Shown piece by piece: positions 37,908 through 49,464 of a stretch of DNA of 64,000 bases. This stretch comes from Sipunculus nudus (lineage: Eukaryota > Annelida > Sipuncula > Golfingiida > Sipunculidae): assembly GCA_026874595.1 (NCBI GenBank), contig CM049312.1, forward strand, positions 66,556,929 through 66,620,928. The letters are read 5' to 3'. How positions within the stretch are numbered: the stretch's first letter is position 1; every line of letters begins with the position of its first letter. Below the pieces are notes generated by a model. It saw only the letters and a program-made list of their open reading frames with translations. It did not search any database and was not told the DNA's origin. The translations under genes and the position numbers were made by a program.

Positions 37908-38579
37908 AAAAAATTATGGGAACATATTATGTATTTACATCAATACATATATACGTATAAAAGGTGTGGTCAGCTAAGGTATTTGATATGTGTTGCCACT
38001 TTGCTGAAATAGCACCTGTTTGAATTTCGTGGTTTATAGCCGTAGAGAAGCATACATGTGGCTCGTAAATCAGTTTAATTATTTATTATAGCCATTAACG
38101 TGCAAACAGCATTATAACGGCGATGCTGTCTGTTTGTCTGTTTCTGTGTATTCTTGTCTGCACGCCCTCGTATGACAGAGACCAGGATATAAAATAAACG
38201 TATCTTTAATACGTTCACCCTACCTTGTGTACAGAAATGCTCTACTCTAGTGGTAAAATAACGAAGAAAAATGAGCATATCCGGAGCGCTTACAAAATTT
38301 GTTGTATTATGGTGTGTCAATCAGGTATTCCAGTACCGTAACCTACGGGGGGGGGCAGCGAATAGAGCATTCTTAGGTAGAAAAAAAATGTGACAATATT
38401 TGCAAGAGAGTTCAATTTGACTGGAGACTAAAACACAGATACACTTAAGCCACGTAAAAAAGCAATTATGTTCTGTGATAGGAGCTTATATTATACCAAA
38501 CTACCAACAAAAATGATAATTTATGGCATTTTTTTTTTTAAAATGTCCAACACCCTTCCCCCTTTTCGCTCTGACAAAT

Positions 38580-38785
38580 CATATTTCTCTTGGTCGAGGG
38601 GGCGCAACCTTGTAGTGAAGAATTTGGCTAGGATTCTTACCGCACTAGGCGGACGGAACGGGCGCGAAATCACACTCTTGCTCTCACACATTCAATCCAC
38701 AAACCATCATATGATCATTCAACAGGTATTGCACAACTGTCTCACAAGCCACCTTCTACCCTCCCGGGATGTCCGCTGCAGACAT
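38580..38785 (-). repeat. tRNA-derived SINE-like element, minus orientation
   Basis: Same head as 28400-28700: minus-strand GATGGTTTGTGGATTG, then ATTTCGCGCCCG and GCGGTAAGAATCC. More diverged than copy 1. Confidence 0.5.
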
Positions 38786-40885
38786 TCATGCTAATATATC
38801 CGGACTAGTTTGGTGTATCTTTCTGAACGTTTGCATGTGATTAGATCTCACATAGTGCTTTATCATACACAAACTGGTGGCGCCACCTGCAACCATTCTT
38901 GCACAGCGTCCATCTTTTCGTCTGCTGTCGGATAAAATTACTCATATGTCAGCAGTGGTTTGACTTATTCACCCGAAAGTTTGTATATATATGCCTCTTG
39001 GATAGTTTCTCTCTCAAATAAGAGGTGTCGCCACCTTCAATCGTGTTTACTTGGCAGACCTTCATGCAGATATGCAATACATCTCACTCTTTTTCCCCCT
39101 GCCACTGAATCCATGCCTCACTTGTTTCGTCCTACGTCGATTTTGGCGGATACTCGTAGTTACTACCCGAATTCTTGTTCAAATATTTTTTTACTCTTCT
39201 TGTTGTTATTATTAATGTTACTTTAATTATTAAGAATTGTATTATTATTATTTTTTATTATTTCATGTTAAAAAGATAACTGTTTACTTTGTCTGTGGTT
39301 TTCTTTTAATACAGCGTCTGTATGTACTGTCCGTATTTCTTAATATAGGCCGCGAAGCAGTTGCGTAAGAAAGGTCGAGTGGCAGCTCCGTCAATTATAA
39401 TATAGCTCATTTCCGTAAGTGTTATTATCATTATCCCTTGCAATTTTATTTTTCTTGTTGTTATTATTACTGTTACTTTTATTATTAAGATTTATGATAA
39501 CACCCAGAAATAAGGCGATAATATTGCTTTATAATTATGTTGGAACAGAACATTAATTCCATGTGATAGGAATAAAATATTTTATTATATCATTCGACGT
39601 CATTGTTGCACATGAGTGATGATCGCGAATGAAGTGAAACTCGACAAATATCCATCAAACGTAAATATATAATAAATATTACGCGAATATATTGAAAATT
39701 AACATAACTAAGTGCTGAATGTGTTAGAATGTTACATAGTTCTGATAAATGCTAAAAGTGCTGAACGTGTAAGAATATTACATTTAGCATTGAACAGAGC
39801 ATCGATTTTAGGTAAAAGAGCCAATGTTTATACAGTTACGTCATTAATAACGCCATGGTCGAAGAGAAAAATCTGTGGTGCTAAATACATACCACATCAT
39901 TATATTTATTTGAAATAAAATCTATTTTTGTATACACCGCTTAATAAATAAGCATATTTAGAGCGGTTTCTACACTATCAAAAAAGTCAGGACGCGGGGT
40001 ATTGCATGTCACTAAAAAGTGACAAATTTATCCATTTTTTGACGTCTGCGTTTTGGTAAATCCTTCAGTGGCATTTCAACAAGACTTGGCACTTACCTCA
40101 TTGGTATAGGAATAATCATTGTGCCAAAGATTATGATATGCTGCGTCTGTGTCTGTGTAATTTGGCATCGAGTCGAGTTGTGTGTATACCAGCCTAGAAG
40201 ATTGCCTTGACGCCGTAAACAAGAACAGCCAATGTGTTGATGAAGTCTAGATGAAGTCTAACTAAAATGGGGTCATGAACTTCACTAAGAGAGTGACCTT
40301 GAGCTTGCTTAATGTGAGATTATTGCCTTAAATTTTGCCTAACTTTGACCATGGCGCAATTTTTCTTGTAAGCACTGGTGATTCAATGTTCACAGTAAGG
40401 AATTAATCTCTTCAAATCAGAAATATAAAAGCTAATTGTGTACGCTTCATCTTGCTTAGCTAGGCTTCTGCTCTGCTCTATTCTGTGCTCCAACCCTACT
40501 CAACCCCCCCCCCCTTCCCAGACCTGAACAAACTGAGGATGAATAATGATGCAACTAATAATTTCGAATTAACTATATCTGCAGATTTTTTTTATTGCAA
40601 ATTTATAACATTTGTTCATTTTTTTAAAAAACAGCAATAAGATCAAATTTATTCACCAAATTAATCTTTCTTCTCCTGCAAAAATCGTCATGCTGAAATT
40701 ATAGGGATTAATATAGACTTAAATTTATTTCTCTCTCTCAGCAGCCAACGAAATAATGCCCGTGAATATAAATATTAAATATAAATATTTCATTCTATTT
40801 AACAGGATGGGATCACAGAAAAACACATCGACTGGGGTAATGGCCTTCCGTATATGTATGAATCTTTATATTTATAATGTATAAT

Positions 40886-40888
<3 letters not shown>

Positions 40889-40932
<44 letters not shown>
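40889..40932. repeat. (TA)n microsatellite
   Basis: TA run at the position paralogous to 31041-31092. Confidence 0.95.
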
Positions 40933-40933
<1 letters not shown>

Positions 40934-41791
40934 CATATATGGGATTTTAAAGTAACAAAAATGTTTGCTCGTACCGAAGACTTATCATTACGCAGGATGT
41001 CCGCCCGAGAGGGATGTCCGCAGCACGGGGTTTCACTGTATGTATATATTTAAAAGGGATCCGACATTTTTATAGTTGAGTCCACACCATCCTAGGCCGA
41101 GTGCAAGTCCCCGTTCAGGCCACTCGAATCCATGTCCGAGTCATTGAAGTCCGCCTTCGAATCCGAGTTTTTGGAACTTACGTCCGTGTAAAAAAAAAGT
41201 CTTTTTTGTTTGGGATCTGATAATTCGAATTTGAGATCATGACGTGTCGATCTCTCGAGTCGAAGTCGGGACCGGAGTCATATATCACTGCCGACAATGT
41301 TTAGTTATTATATTCGTGATGGTGATAAGCCCGAAGATGATTACGACAAACAAAACAAAGTTTACTAAAGGTGGTTTCTTTTTATCTTTATTGATTGAAT
41401 ATATATATCGAAATATCGACATTTCGGGCCGAAATTTCACCCTCAGGAAAGTACGAAGGCAATACGAAACAAGCCAATGAAGAATATATAGTTAGTATGT
41501 ATGATTTCGACATGCCATCTGTGACATCCAGAGTTTAGTGTCTACGCAAAATGACAGCCCTTTTGAGCGATTCCGAGAGCCTGGGAGAAAAAAACCTGTC
41601 GGTGTTCGATAAGGAACGAAAGTTCTCTGAGGACAGCGTCCCGGCGAGAATCTAGCCGTGGAGGGAGAACAATGGCAAGTGTACCTGTTAAATTTAGGCT
41701 TATTAACTTTTTTTGGACCACGCCCAAATCCTCAAATTAAAATAAGATGCTCAAGTCATAAATAACGTGCATGCATCACACCTGCACCTGT

Positions 41792-42655
41792 TCATTGCTC
41801 GCTGTCGCCAGATTTACGTAAAATACAGATTGGTTGAGCCAAACCATTATGTTCCTGGTATATCTCTAAAACCTTCGAGTTGGCAGTTACGTGTTGCAAA
41901 CGCTGATTTCCGTATTCCCCCTTCGAATACCAACTTATAATACAACTCTCGTCAGGGCCGTGCTTTTGGGTTCCAAAAATGAACAAGCCAGCTGGCCGGA
42001 CCATGCACCACACTTGTGCCATTGCTTCCATATCACCGTAAGGATTCAGTGGTTCACCTTCCCTTCCAAGGCCTTTGTTTTCAATCACGACATAAGCGGC
42101 TGCGAAATCAAACGGCTCCATGTTCCCGTACAGCATATTTGCAGCCAGTTGTTTTAGGGTCTTGGTTGATAACTGGGGATGTTCGTATGTGATTGGAAAA
42201 AACTGAATGGTAGTTACATGTTTCGCCCCAAGGTTAAGTAACATAGCTTCAAGCCATGGCTCGCCTGTTCCCACAACAAGACCCTGCTATCATGTTTTGT
42301 TGTTGTATCAAAGTTTTTTTCAACAGACCACCATCTTTGTAAATACTTATGGCGCCACCTGAATTGTCTTTTTCACGCAGGGATTCAATATCACTGAATG
42401 ATATAGTCGTAGGGGTGATGGGCGTGACTGGGCGTATCTTATTGTACATTATTTTGAGAGAACAGTCGTTATTTTGCATAAAGGCATCATATATCTCTTC
42501 GGGAGGGGTGTTTGGTGGTGGTGTTACTGGTAGCTTGGGTTCGCTTCCCATCCTCAGAAAGATATTTCGACACGTGACAGATTTTTCCATATATGGATAA
42601 TAAATCCCAAAGCTCGTCTTGCCACTGTAGCTGCAAACTTGTCCACACGGAGGCA
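41792..42655 (-). CDS. DUF268 gene exon 4 (conserved domain)
   Basis: The acceptor is TGTGCAG at 42658-42656; two bases complete a Val codon with exon 3. Frame 1 runs to IAG at about 42285. The following frame carries LVVGTGEP to KSGDSEQ and TGA at 41794-41792. The length of 864 leaves one base over, as expected for a single insertion. Confidence 0.85.
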
Positions 42656-44301
42656 CTGCACAGAATTACATAATGAAATATTATTATTTCGTTGATGTTT
42701 ACAAAAGATTCTCCTTTATGAACATAAAACAGAACATCGAAAAAGAGGAGCTGCAAATTTAATCAATTAAGGTTATTCACCGTGTGTATTTGGCACTGTG
42801 TGTGTATTTGTGTGTGCGCGCGCATCCTGTTCCGGCGTACGAAAATACCTAATGTGACGTACTTTTTTAATGTAGAGGCGAACCTCCTGTTTGAGTACTA
42901 CACCAGAAGAGGGGGTGAGAATGAGAATGTGTATGAGAATCTCAAAATTTCGATTTTTTATGGCCTACCTTTGTGTAGGCCATATCAGGAAAGAGAGCTC
43001 TGCAAATGGACGCACAGTTTTCAAACATATATCCGGACACAATGCTACACAACAAAAAGACGGTACCTTGTAGCACTGCAATTACAATCAATTTAGAAAA
43101 ATGGGAAATACAATTTTTGTGATGCTTATGTAGGCCCGAGAGGCATTTCCACTTCACTCACTTCAAGTCAGAGGAATTTTTTTCTGTCTCCCTTCAGTCG
43201 GTCCGTATAAAAAATGTTGGTAGTCAATAACAAATGTACGCCGGAGGAAGGCAAATGAATCTGTGTGCGCGTGTGAGACTTTCTATGTTATATTATATTA
43301 AGTTTTATTGACATTCCATGGAGAGACCCTTCCATGCTATTTATACATTTAGTTTTATACATTTAGTGTATATTTCTTTGTAGTCTGATGTTCATCAACA
43401 CAACTAAGAGTAAATCGACCTCCCATTGCAACTAAGCGATAATTGGAAATCTGGTATGAAGTGAAAGGCATTGGGAATAGGTTAAGGTAAAAAATAGAAA
43501 CCAGATTTAAGTATGTGACCTGTCTAATATTGTACCAAAATATCAGCATAAAAAATAACCTGATCAACCCCTATCAGTCTCTCCTTCCTAATTAAGAGGC
43601 TTAAGAGATACAAAGCAGACATATAGGAAGATGACTTTGAGAATTAATGTCGTACCTTTCTCTTCCTTCAAGGCCTTTTCTAATGCTTCCAGTGCTTTCT
43701 CTTCTACAATTACAATAATCATATCATGGATATAATTGTTGTAGATCATTATCATTAATTATGAAATAGATGTTCTACATTTTCCTAATTACGGTAAAAC
43801 TCGAAAAATACGACCACCATTGGGAACTCGATGGTATACAATGGTAGCATTTTCGAGCCAAAAAAAGGATCAGGACCGTGAGCAGGCGGTCGTTATTTTG
43901 AGGTGGTCGTAAACAAGATGGTCTTTAGGTGAGTTTTACCGTATTACAAATTAGTTATTTTTCGATCGGTTTTGGTTTTAAGACACCAGTGCTGTTGAAT
44001 GACAACGCAGAGTTCAAATATATAGGATATGTGTTCGTGGCTACATCCATAGTATATAAAATTTAATAAGGCATAATCTAATCCTTTAATAATTTTCACA
44101 TCTCTTTCGACGTAAACATCATAAAGTTAGGCAAATAAAAAAAATGTTTTTTTTTCTTAAAGTAAAGACAAATAAATTAGTCCTTTAATTTAAATTGAAA
44201 TTCTCTCACCTTTACCACTTTCAGAAGTGTTCAGCACTGAATCCACTTCACCTGCAACGAATATTCGATGTGCCACACACACACACACACACACACCATC
44301 A

Positions 44302-44343
<42 letters not shown>

Positions 44344-44941
44344 ACAGCAAATTACCAGATAGACATATGAATATTACGATATATACATGTGAAATGAATA
44401 TACGGATAAATTGAGTATTAAAGAATGATGAAGAAAGCTAAGATTTTGCTCTCAGTAATTCCTTGTAAGGGTTCTAGAAAATGCCGGCTGGCTATACATG
44501 CTGGTGGTAGTGGTGGTCAGCCATTCGTCATTAAGTAGGCGTTGATAGCACCTACAAAATTATATCTTGGGCTGTTTCACCCGTATGATCTCAAATTGGT
44601 CAAAATAAATCTCGAATCGCTTTTATTTATCCTTAGTATTGTTTCGGCCGTAACAAATGTACAACATGGACGCCGTCTTTCCCTACTTTACTGAGCTTGC
44701 TTAGGTAATACAGGTACACTTACATCTCTTTCAGTTTTTTCTCAACCTGTGCACATCCCAAATATATTGAGTTTGCTAATACATATTCCCTTCTGATACC
44801 AATGGGCTATTATCGGTATCACATATATCAGGTTTACAGAAACAAGACGTAACTCCTGCATTTGCGCTCTTATTTCTGATCACATATGTCGAGTCGTCTT
44901 AATTTATACTTCAATACATATCTAAAAATAGCAGATATGTC

Positions 44942-44992
<51 letters not shown>

Positions 44993-46176
44993 ATTCATGC
45001 CCTTGTTCAATGGCATAGATACCTAGTCTTCTAAAATATAAGGTTATACTTATGTCCATGCGCGATTCTAAATTTCTATTATTACAAATGTCTGGATTCA
45101 GAAATATTCTGATCATGTAACACTAGTGCATGTATCTAATTACAACACACACACACAATCAGAATGATATATTGGTTATATTGATGATATTACATTTACA
45201 CCTTTGTACTTGTGCAGTGTTAATATATTAAATTTACGGGTACAGATCTTTACTCAAAGGCACTTATTTAGGTCAAAAACGGAATGTTGTTCAGTCACTT
45301 TCTTCCGTGAAATCAATGCCGATCGGCGGATTTCCCCCAACCCCCCTCTTAATTTTCGATAAAATTTCACATTTATTCAAATTTAATGAAAATATTATTA
45401 CAGGTATTTGGTTTCTTGAAAGAAATATCATAGAGGCTTTACTGAGACTGAAAGGTAATTTCTACCGACAACAAGATAAAAAAGTTGATGTAGGACGAGG
45501 GGGCGATTTAAAATTGATGCCCCTGGTGACTTAGATAGCAACCTTTTTTTTATTTTCTTTGCCTTACCTCCCAAATATATCTTTAGAGTAGGCTCCGCGG
45601 GTCTGACATATTTACAACAGGCATTACTCCGCTCGGATTGGTCGGAACATTCCTGAAACTATGCCAGGGTGGCGTTACGCAGAAAATCCTATTGTTGAAA
45701 GCAGTGGTTAAACTAAAGGAGGTTTAGAGGCAATGTAGTGTGATCACTGCGTGTAAACATATTAGTATCTACTTAATAAAGACTTGAAAAAACTTGTGGC
45801 TCTTAAACCCACCACCCATCAGGTGCTATTACGCCCCGTTCCATGCGCGTTGAAAAAAATCGCGCTGAATTGAGCTTTTCCAATTGCACGGAAACGCTCG
45901 CGTTTCCGCGGAAACCCCCCTTCGCGTGACGTGTTTTCACAAGTGATTCCCCGTCCCAAAGCCTTCCCTGCAACATGTCGAGCATGGATCTGTTAGGAAC
46001 AGTTCACTTTATGCATGTATCCATTAAAATTTTCTTTATATTTGCAGGAACGTACAGTTTTTATTACGGTAGTGTGCTATTGACAGGCAGGATTGGGTCG
46101 TTCATAGGCTATATAAGAGAAGATTATTAACTACAGCAGTCGGATATTTAACACCCCCGCCGCACAAATATATGTT

Positions 46177-46233
<57 letters not shown>

Positions 46234-46915
46234 CATGCATTAGAGACAACCAGGGCAGCAAATAAGTACGATTTGTCGCCATGCATGTTATAAGCCTATG
46301 CTGGGGCGTTCCATGACTGCATTCCATGACCTCCACAAGAAGGCTCACCTGAGCGCGTTTCCGTGTGCATGGAAAAGGGGCCTAAAGCAAGAACCTGTTT
46401 TATAAGTGGTAGATAAGGCCACCAAAATCATTCCCGTGCTTATTTTCCATGGATATTTTTTTTTCCGAATGTAGAACATGCCCTTTGGTATTTAGCTAAT
46501 TTGCGCTATGGTAAAATTCCCTGGGTGAATTCCTAAAGGTATGGAAATTGGACTAGATTATATGATTATCATCAAACACAATTTCAAGAACTGGAGCAAT
46601 TTTTTAATTTTCTTGGCAAATTCCACGTATTTTCTCTCGATCGATATTTTTTTTAATTTTCCCGCTCACACCATTTTTTTTCAGCGTCTGTAGAACAATA
46701 AAGTTTGTTTGTGTGGCCTTACACGGCCATGGTAACAAAGGTTACCAGGCCTGCCAAAGGTTATTAAATCGCTGAAATAAGAAAAAGTGTTGTGGAAAAA
46801 CTGAATAGACTTCTTTGAAATAAAGAGTGAAAAAGAGTAACATTAGCGTCAATTCCACAATTTATCATCACAGAGTGAATAAAGATGTGCTTCGCATACC
46901 ATAATAGTGTGTGTG

Positions 46916-46950
<35 letters not shown>

Positions 46951-47390
46951 CGGCACATATCGTTTCAAAAGTCAGGAACACCCCCCTGCATGCGGAAATG
47001 TAAAATGTCTGATTCCTGTCCTTACTGAACTATTAAAGCAGGAGAGAAACAGGACATATCGAAAATCTATAACAAAAAAAGAAAACAAGATTTCTAATTA
47101 AAAAATGAGTGAAAAAAGATAGATTAGCGCGTCACTTGCACGAAATCTTAAAAAAATAGTGACTCTTTTAAAATGAGAGTGATCTGGCAGATCTGGCAAA
47201 ACATGTTATCGACAGGTGCTGATAAATTTGTATGCAGCATGGTTTAACATACCCCTAGGAAAGTAAAAAAAAATCATTCACCTTTAAAGAAATTCATCTT
47301 TTTCGAATAAGCCAAGATGAAGACTGCTAAAATTGATACCATCAAACAGACGGCCTTTCGAAGTTGTGGCTGTGCAAGAAGTGGACGCAT
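41792..47390 (-). CDS. DUF268 family protein, four exons, frameshifted
   Basis: Minus-strand exons 47390..47282, 44251..44210, 43703..43656 and 42655..41792 join in phase 1 at every border. Discounting one surplus base they encode about 353 residues. The N-terminus has a short basic tail and one membrane span (about residues 13-28), a type II anchor. Two tiny exons give a hydrophilic stem. From residue 68 the DUF268 pattern runs: PPCGQVC, YMEKSVTCRNIFLRMGSEP, TPPPNTPPEEIYDAF, NKIRPVTPITPTTISF, KDNSGGAISIYKD, a glycine-rich LVVGTGEPWLEAMLLNLGA resembling a nucleotide or AdoMet loop, TYEHPQLSTKTL, GLGREGEPLNPYGDMEAMAQ. Function is unknown for this family; a methyltransferase-like fold is inference. 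One extra base at 42282-42284 breaks the frame just before the glycine loop. The rest is open, so this is an assembly error, a polymorphism or a very young pseudogene. Confidence 0.85.
43656..43703 (-). CDS. DUF268 gene exon 3 (48-nt stem exon)
   Basis: The acceptor is ATTGTAG and the donor is AAAG|GTACGA. It encodes (E)EKALEALEKALKEEK, a short charged helix, phase 1 to 1. The minus strand gives a strongly coding-like peptide in otherwise noncoding surroundings. Confidence 0.75.
43792..43941. mobile_element. 150-bp MITE, TA target duplication
   Basis: Termini CGGTAAAACTC and GAGTTTTACCG are perfect inverted repeats flanked by TA on both sides, as in Tc1/mariner-type insertions. The interior has ACGACCACC and GGTGGTCGT near the ends. 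It lies in the DUF268 intron. Confidence 0.8.
44210..44251 (-). CDS. DUF268 gene exon 2 (42-nt stem exon)
   Basis: The acceptor is CGTTGCAG and the donor is AAAG|GTGAGA. It encodes (G)EVDSVLNTSESGK, phase 1 to 1, so it can be skipped without a frame change. Confidence 0.7.
44274..44340. repeat. (CA)n facing (GT)n, self-complementary
   Basis: About 23 bases of CA repeat, a short CATCACA spacer, then about 30 bases of GT repeat on the same strand, so the two arms can pair. It sits 20 bases upstream of the 42-nt exon 2 acceptor of the DUF268 gene. Confidence 0.9.
44947..44989. repeat. (TA)n microsatellite
   Basis: TA run in the DUF268 intron. Confidence 0.95.
45548..45810 (+). repeat. Dispersed repeat, copy 2
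   Basis: Counterpart of 31310-31650, lying in the DUF268 intron. Confidence 0.6.
45870..46378. mobile_element. Inverted-repeat element of about 500 bp
   Basis: The left end CTTTTCCAATTGCACGGAAA (from about 45873) is matched in inverse orientation by TTTCCGTGTGCATGGAAAAG at the right end (about 46357-46376). The left end also holds the palindrome CGGAAACGCTCGCGTTTCCG. The interior includes a TA tract (46183-46230). No target duplication could be fixed. Confidence 0.45.
46183..46230. repeat. (TA)n microsatellite
   Basis: TA run inside the inverted-repeat element. Confidence 0.95.
46906..46950. repeat. (GT)n-(TA)n-(GT)n microsatellite
   Basis: GTGTGTGT, then TATATATATATA, then GTGTGT. It is in the DUF268 intron near exon 1. 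Confidence 0.9.
47282..47390 (-). CDS. DUF268 gene exon 1 (signal anchor)
   Basis: ATG at 47390 in a favourable context (G at -3). It encodes MRPLLAQPQLRKAV and a hydrophobic stretch to ILAY, then SKKMNFFK. The donor is AAAG|GTGAAT, phase 1. No other in-frame ATG would keep the anchor and its basic flank. Confidence 0.75.
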
Positions 47391-47784
47391 GACCGACCCG
47401 ACCTTCAGCATACAAAAATGGAACTACAGGCCTGTACCGTAGAAAATACTTAATCACCCGTGTCTCATCGAGAATCTTTAGCAGTTCTAAGTACATATAT
47501 GTTAGTATGAACATGACTTTGTGGTTAATTATATGTTTTTAGAAGGCAACAGCAACGGATAAGGCGATTTAAAAACTCTGCCTGTACGGTTCCCTAACTG
47601 GCGCCGTATGCGGTTGTTTAATATTATTCCCAAAATGATGTAATATTTAAGGAAGAGTCCACACACACATGTTCTTTCAAGTGTTCAAAATTAGAATATT
47701 ATCAGTACTTCTTCACTATTTGACCATATACATAAATATTAATATATGGGGAAGAGAACAGAGAATTACATAATATTCATCCTA

Positions 47785-47788
<4 letters not shown>

Positions 47789-47834
<46 letters not shown>
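47789..47834. repeat. (TA)n microsatellite
   Basis: TA run upstream of the DUF268 start, at the left edge of R2 copy 2. Confidence 0.95.
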
Positions 47835-47838
<4 letters not shown>

Positions 47839-48437
47839 AAGACACCACTAATAAACATATTAAAACCGCGCTCATATTTACAGTGTTTATGCCGAGTTTA
47901 ACCTACATGACATTAGCTGTTCACGGCAACCTTACTCGAACGTTCAAAAGGAAAAACGCTGAACGTTACCGTATCCACATGCGTTTTCGGTCCGCATTAA
48001 GTGGAAACGCAGTTTTACTACTACTGAATGTTCTAACAAAATGTATTCTTACGTTTCCGTGCTGGTGTGCGCGAGGCTCCGTTAAGGCAAGTAATATTCT
48101 TGGTCAGAACCAGGTGTGTTTTGGACAACTTAATGACGGTGAGGTTTCCATGACGAAGCGGATGAACGATTAAAGTATGGTTTCATATAAGGCATATCAA
48201 CGCACAAGCCAACGTAGATTTTTCAAACGAATAATGTAAAACAATTGTTGTGATCTATTTGTACACGTCAATTGCTTCCTCTATGCCCATAAATGTAAAG
48301 TAGGATCGATAATTGCTTTAGTAGAATTTTATGAAAATGTACACCAGCAAATAGTCAATATATCATGTCTAGAGTAAGATATGGATGATAGATGAGGTCG
48401 AAATGATTTACAAGGATATATGTATGTGCATACATAC

Positions 48438-48440
<3 letters not shown>

Positions 48441-48482
<42 letters not shown>
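48441..48482. repeat. (TA)n microsatellite
   Basis: TA run in R2 copy 2. The R2 copy 1 counterpart is a short TA tract near 34459-34473. Confidence 0.95.
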
Positions 48483-48485
<3 letters not shown>

Positions 48486-49078
48486 GTAATCATTTGCGTG
48501 GATCTATGATTCATTTACTCAAGTTCTTCTGTTATTTCATTAGATTAACATTGAATGTCCCAGGAATAGATCTCTATCTATTTATACTTAAGTCTGTTCC
48601 ACAGTCGGGTACCCATTGAAATTTGTGAATCTTTTCATAAATATACATATATCTTAAAAAAAATTAGGCATAGACCTAATTACTTAGAGTGAAACCAAAA
48701 TCATTTTATAATATATCCAACACATAGATGGGGGTCAAAGTAAATGTATGGTCCAAACAATGTTACTGTCAAGATGAGGCTGCCAAACCATGATCGTTGC
48801 CGTGTCACTTTGCCATGTGGTTCAGGCAAACCAGAAGGTTGCAAAATACTGTGGTTGGCTTTATATTCGTAAAGGTTTTATTATCGCAACTTTTGAAATA
48901 TGAAAAACTTACACAAATGAACCATTTTTATATAAATTAACAAGAAAACAGTACGAGCGCAAAATCGTAATAATTAAAAAATTGAACTTCGAAAAATTTG
49001 AAATAATTGTACATTTATGATAATTTTAAAGATTTTAGCAATTTTTTTTACATACAAAGACCTATATAGTTGTTGCGA

Positions 49079-49103
49079 CCCCCCCCCCCCCCCCCCCCCC
49101 CCC
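49079..49103. repeat. C homopolymer (25)
   Basis: Twenty-five C in a row; the length is probably unreliable in any assembly. Confidence 0.9.
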
Positions 49104-49194
49104 GTGATCTCTAATATTCTGCAGTGTTAATACAAGGTTAAAAAAATCCCGTCCGTATGTTGATATCTGGGATTTTTTTAACACAGAGACTCAC

Positions 49195-49311
49195 TTGAGA
49201 ATTCGTTTTCTTATGCGACGCCACTTTGAAAACGTCTATCGTGTCATTGTCATTGTAATTGATTCTAAATATGAACTTGTGTCTCTGCGGGTTATCAGGA
49301 TTCCAATCATT
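49195..49311 (-). CDS. Candidate internal exon, gene unknown
   Basis: Minus strand: acceptor-like GGACAG at 49317-49312, 39 open codons reading NDWNPDNPQRHKFIFRINYN, DNDTIDVFKVASHKKTNSQ, then a strong donor CAA|GTGAGT. The peptide is coding-like and GC-richer than its flanks. The acceptor lacks a good pyrimidine tract. I do not recognise the family. It could belong with the first exon at 58295-58444 or be a stranded fragment. Confidence 0.4.
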
Positions 49312-49464
49312 CTGTCCGTTTAAATATATGATATATTAATGGATCATTTCCAAAATTAATTCACTCAATCTTGGGGGAAATGTCTAGGTTTTTAATAATA
49401 TATAAAGTGCATTAAGTTGTTTGCCTGAGTGGATCAGACAATTTGTAAATTGACTGACGTAATA

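Larger units (their letters stand above)
37920..41098 (+). repeat. Long duplicated block, copy 2
   Basis: Paralogue of 27541-31258. It lacks the 350 bp containing 37-bp satellite units (junction at GTCCGCTGCAGACATTC, 38770-38786). It has about 120 bp at 39480-39600 that copy 1 lacks. Contains a minus-orientation SINE head near 38590-38770 and a TA tract at 40889-40932. Confidence 0.75.

Noticed and set aside
43162-43183. Possible 22-nt exon of the DUF268 gene (acceptor GACAG, donor GTGAGT)
   Set aside because: Its length would break the phase-1 pattern shared by all other exons.
44724-44746. Possible 23-nt exon reading VEKKLKE with donor GTAAGT
   Set aside because: Coding-like, but phase 0 at its start; joined to exon 1 it gives a stop.
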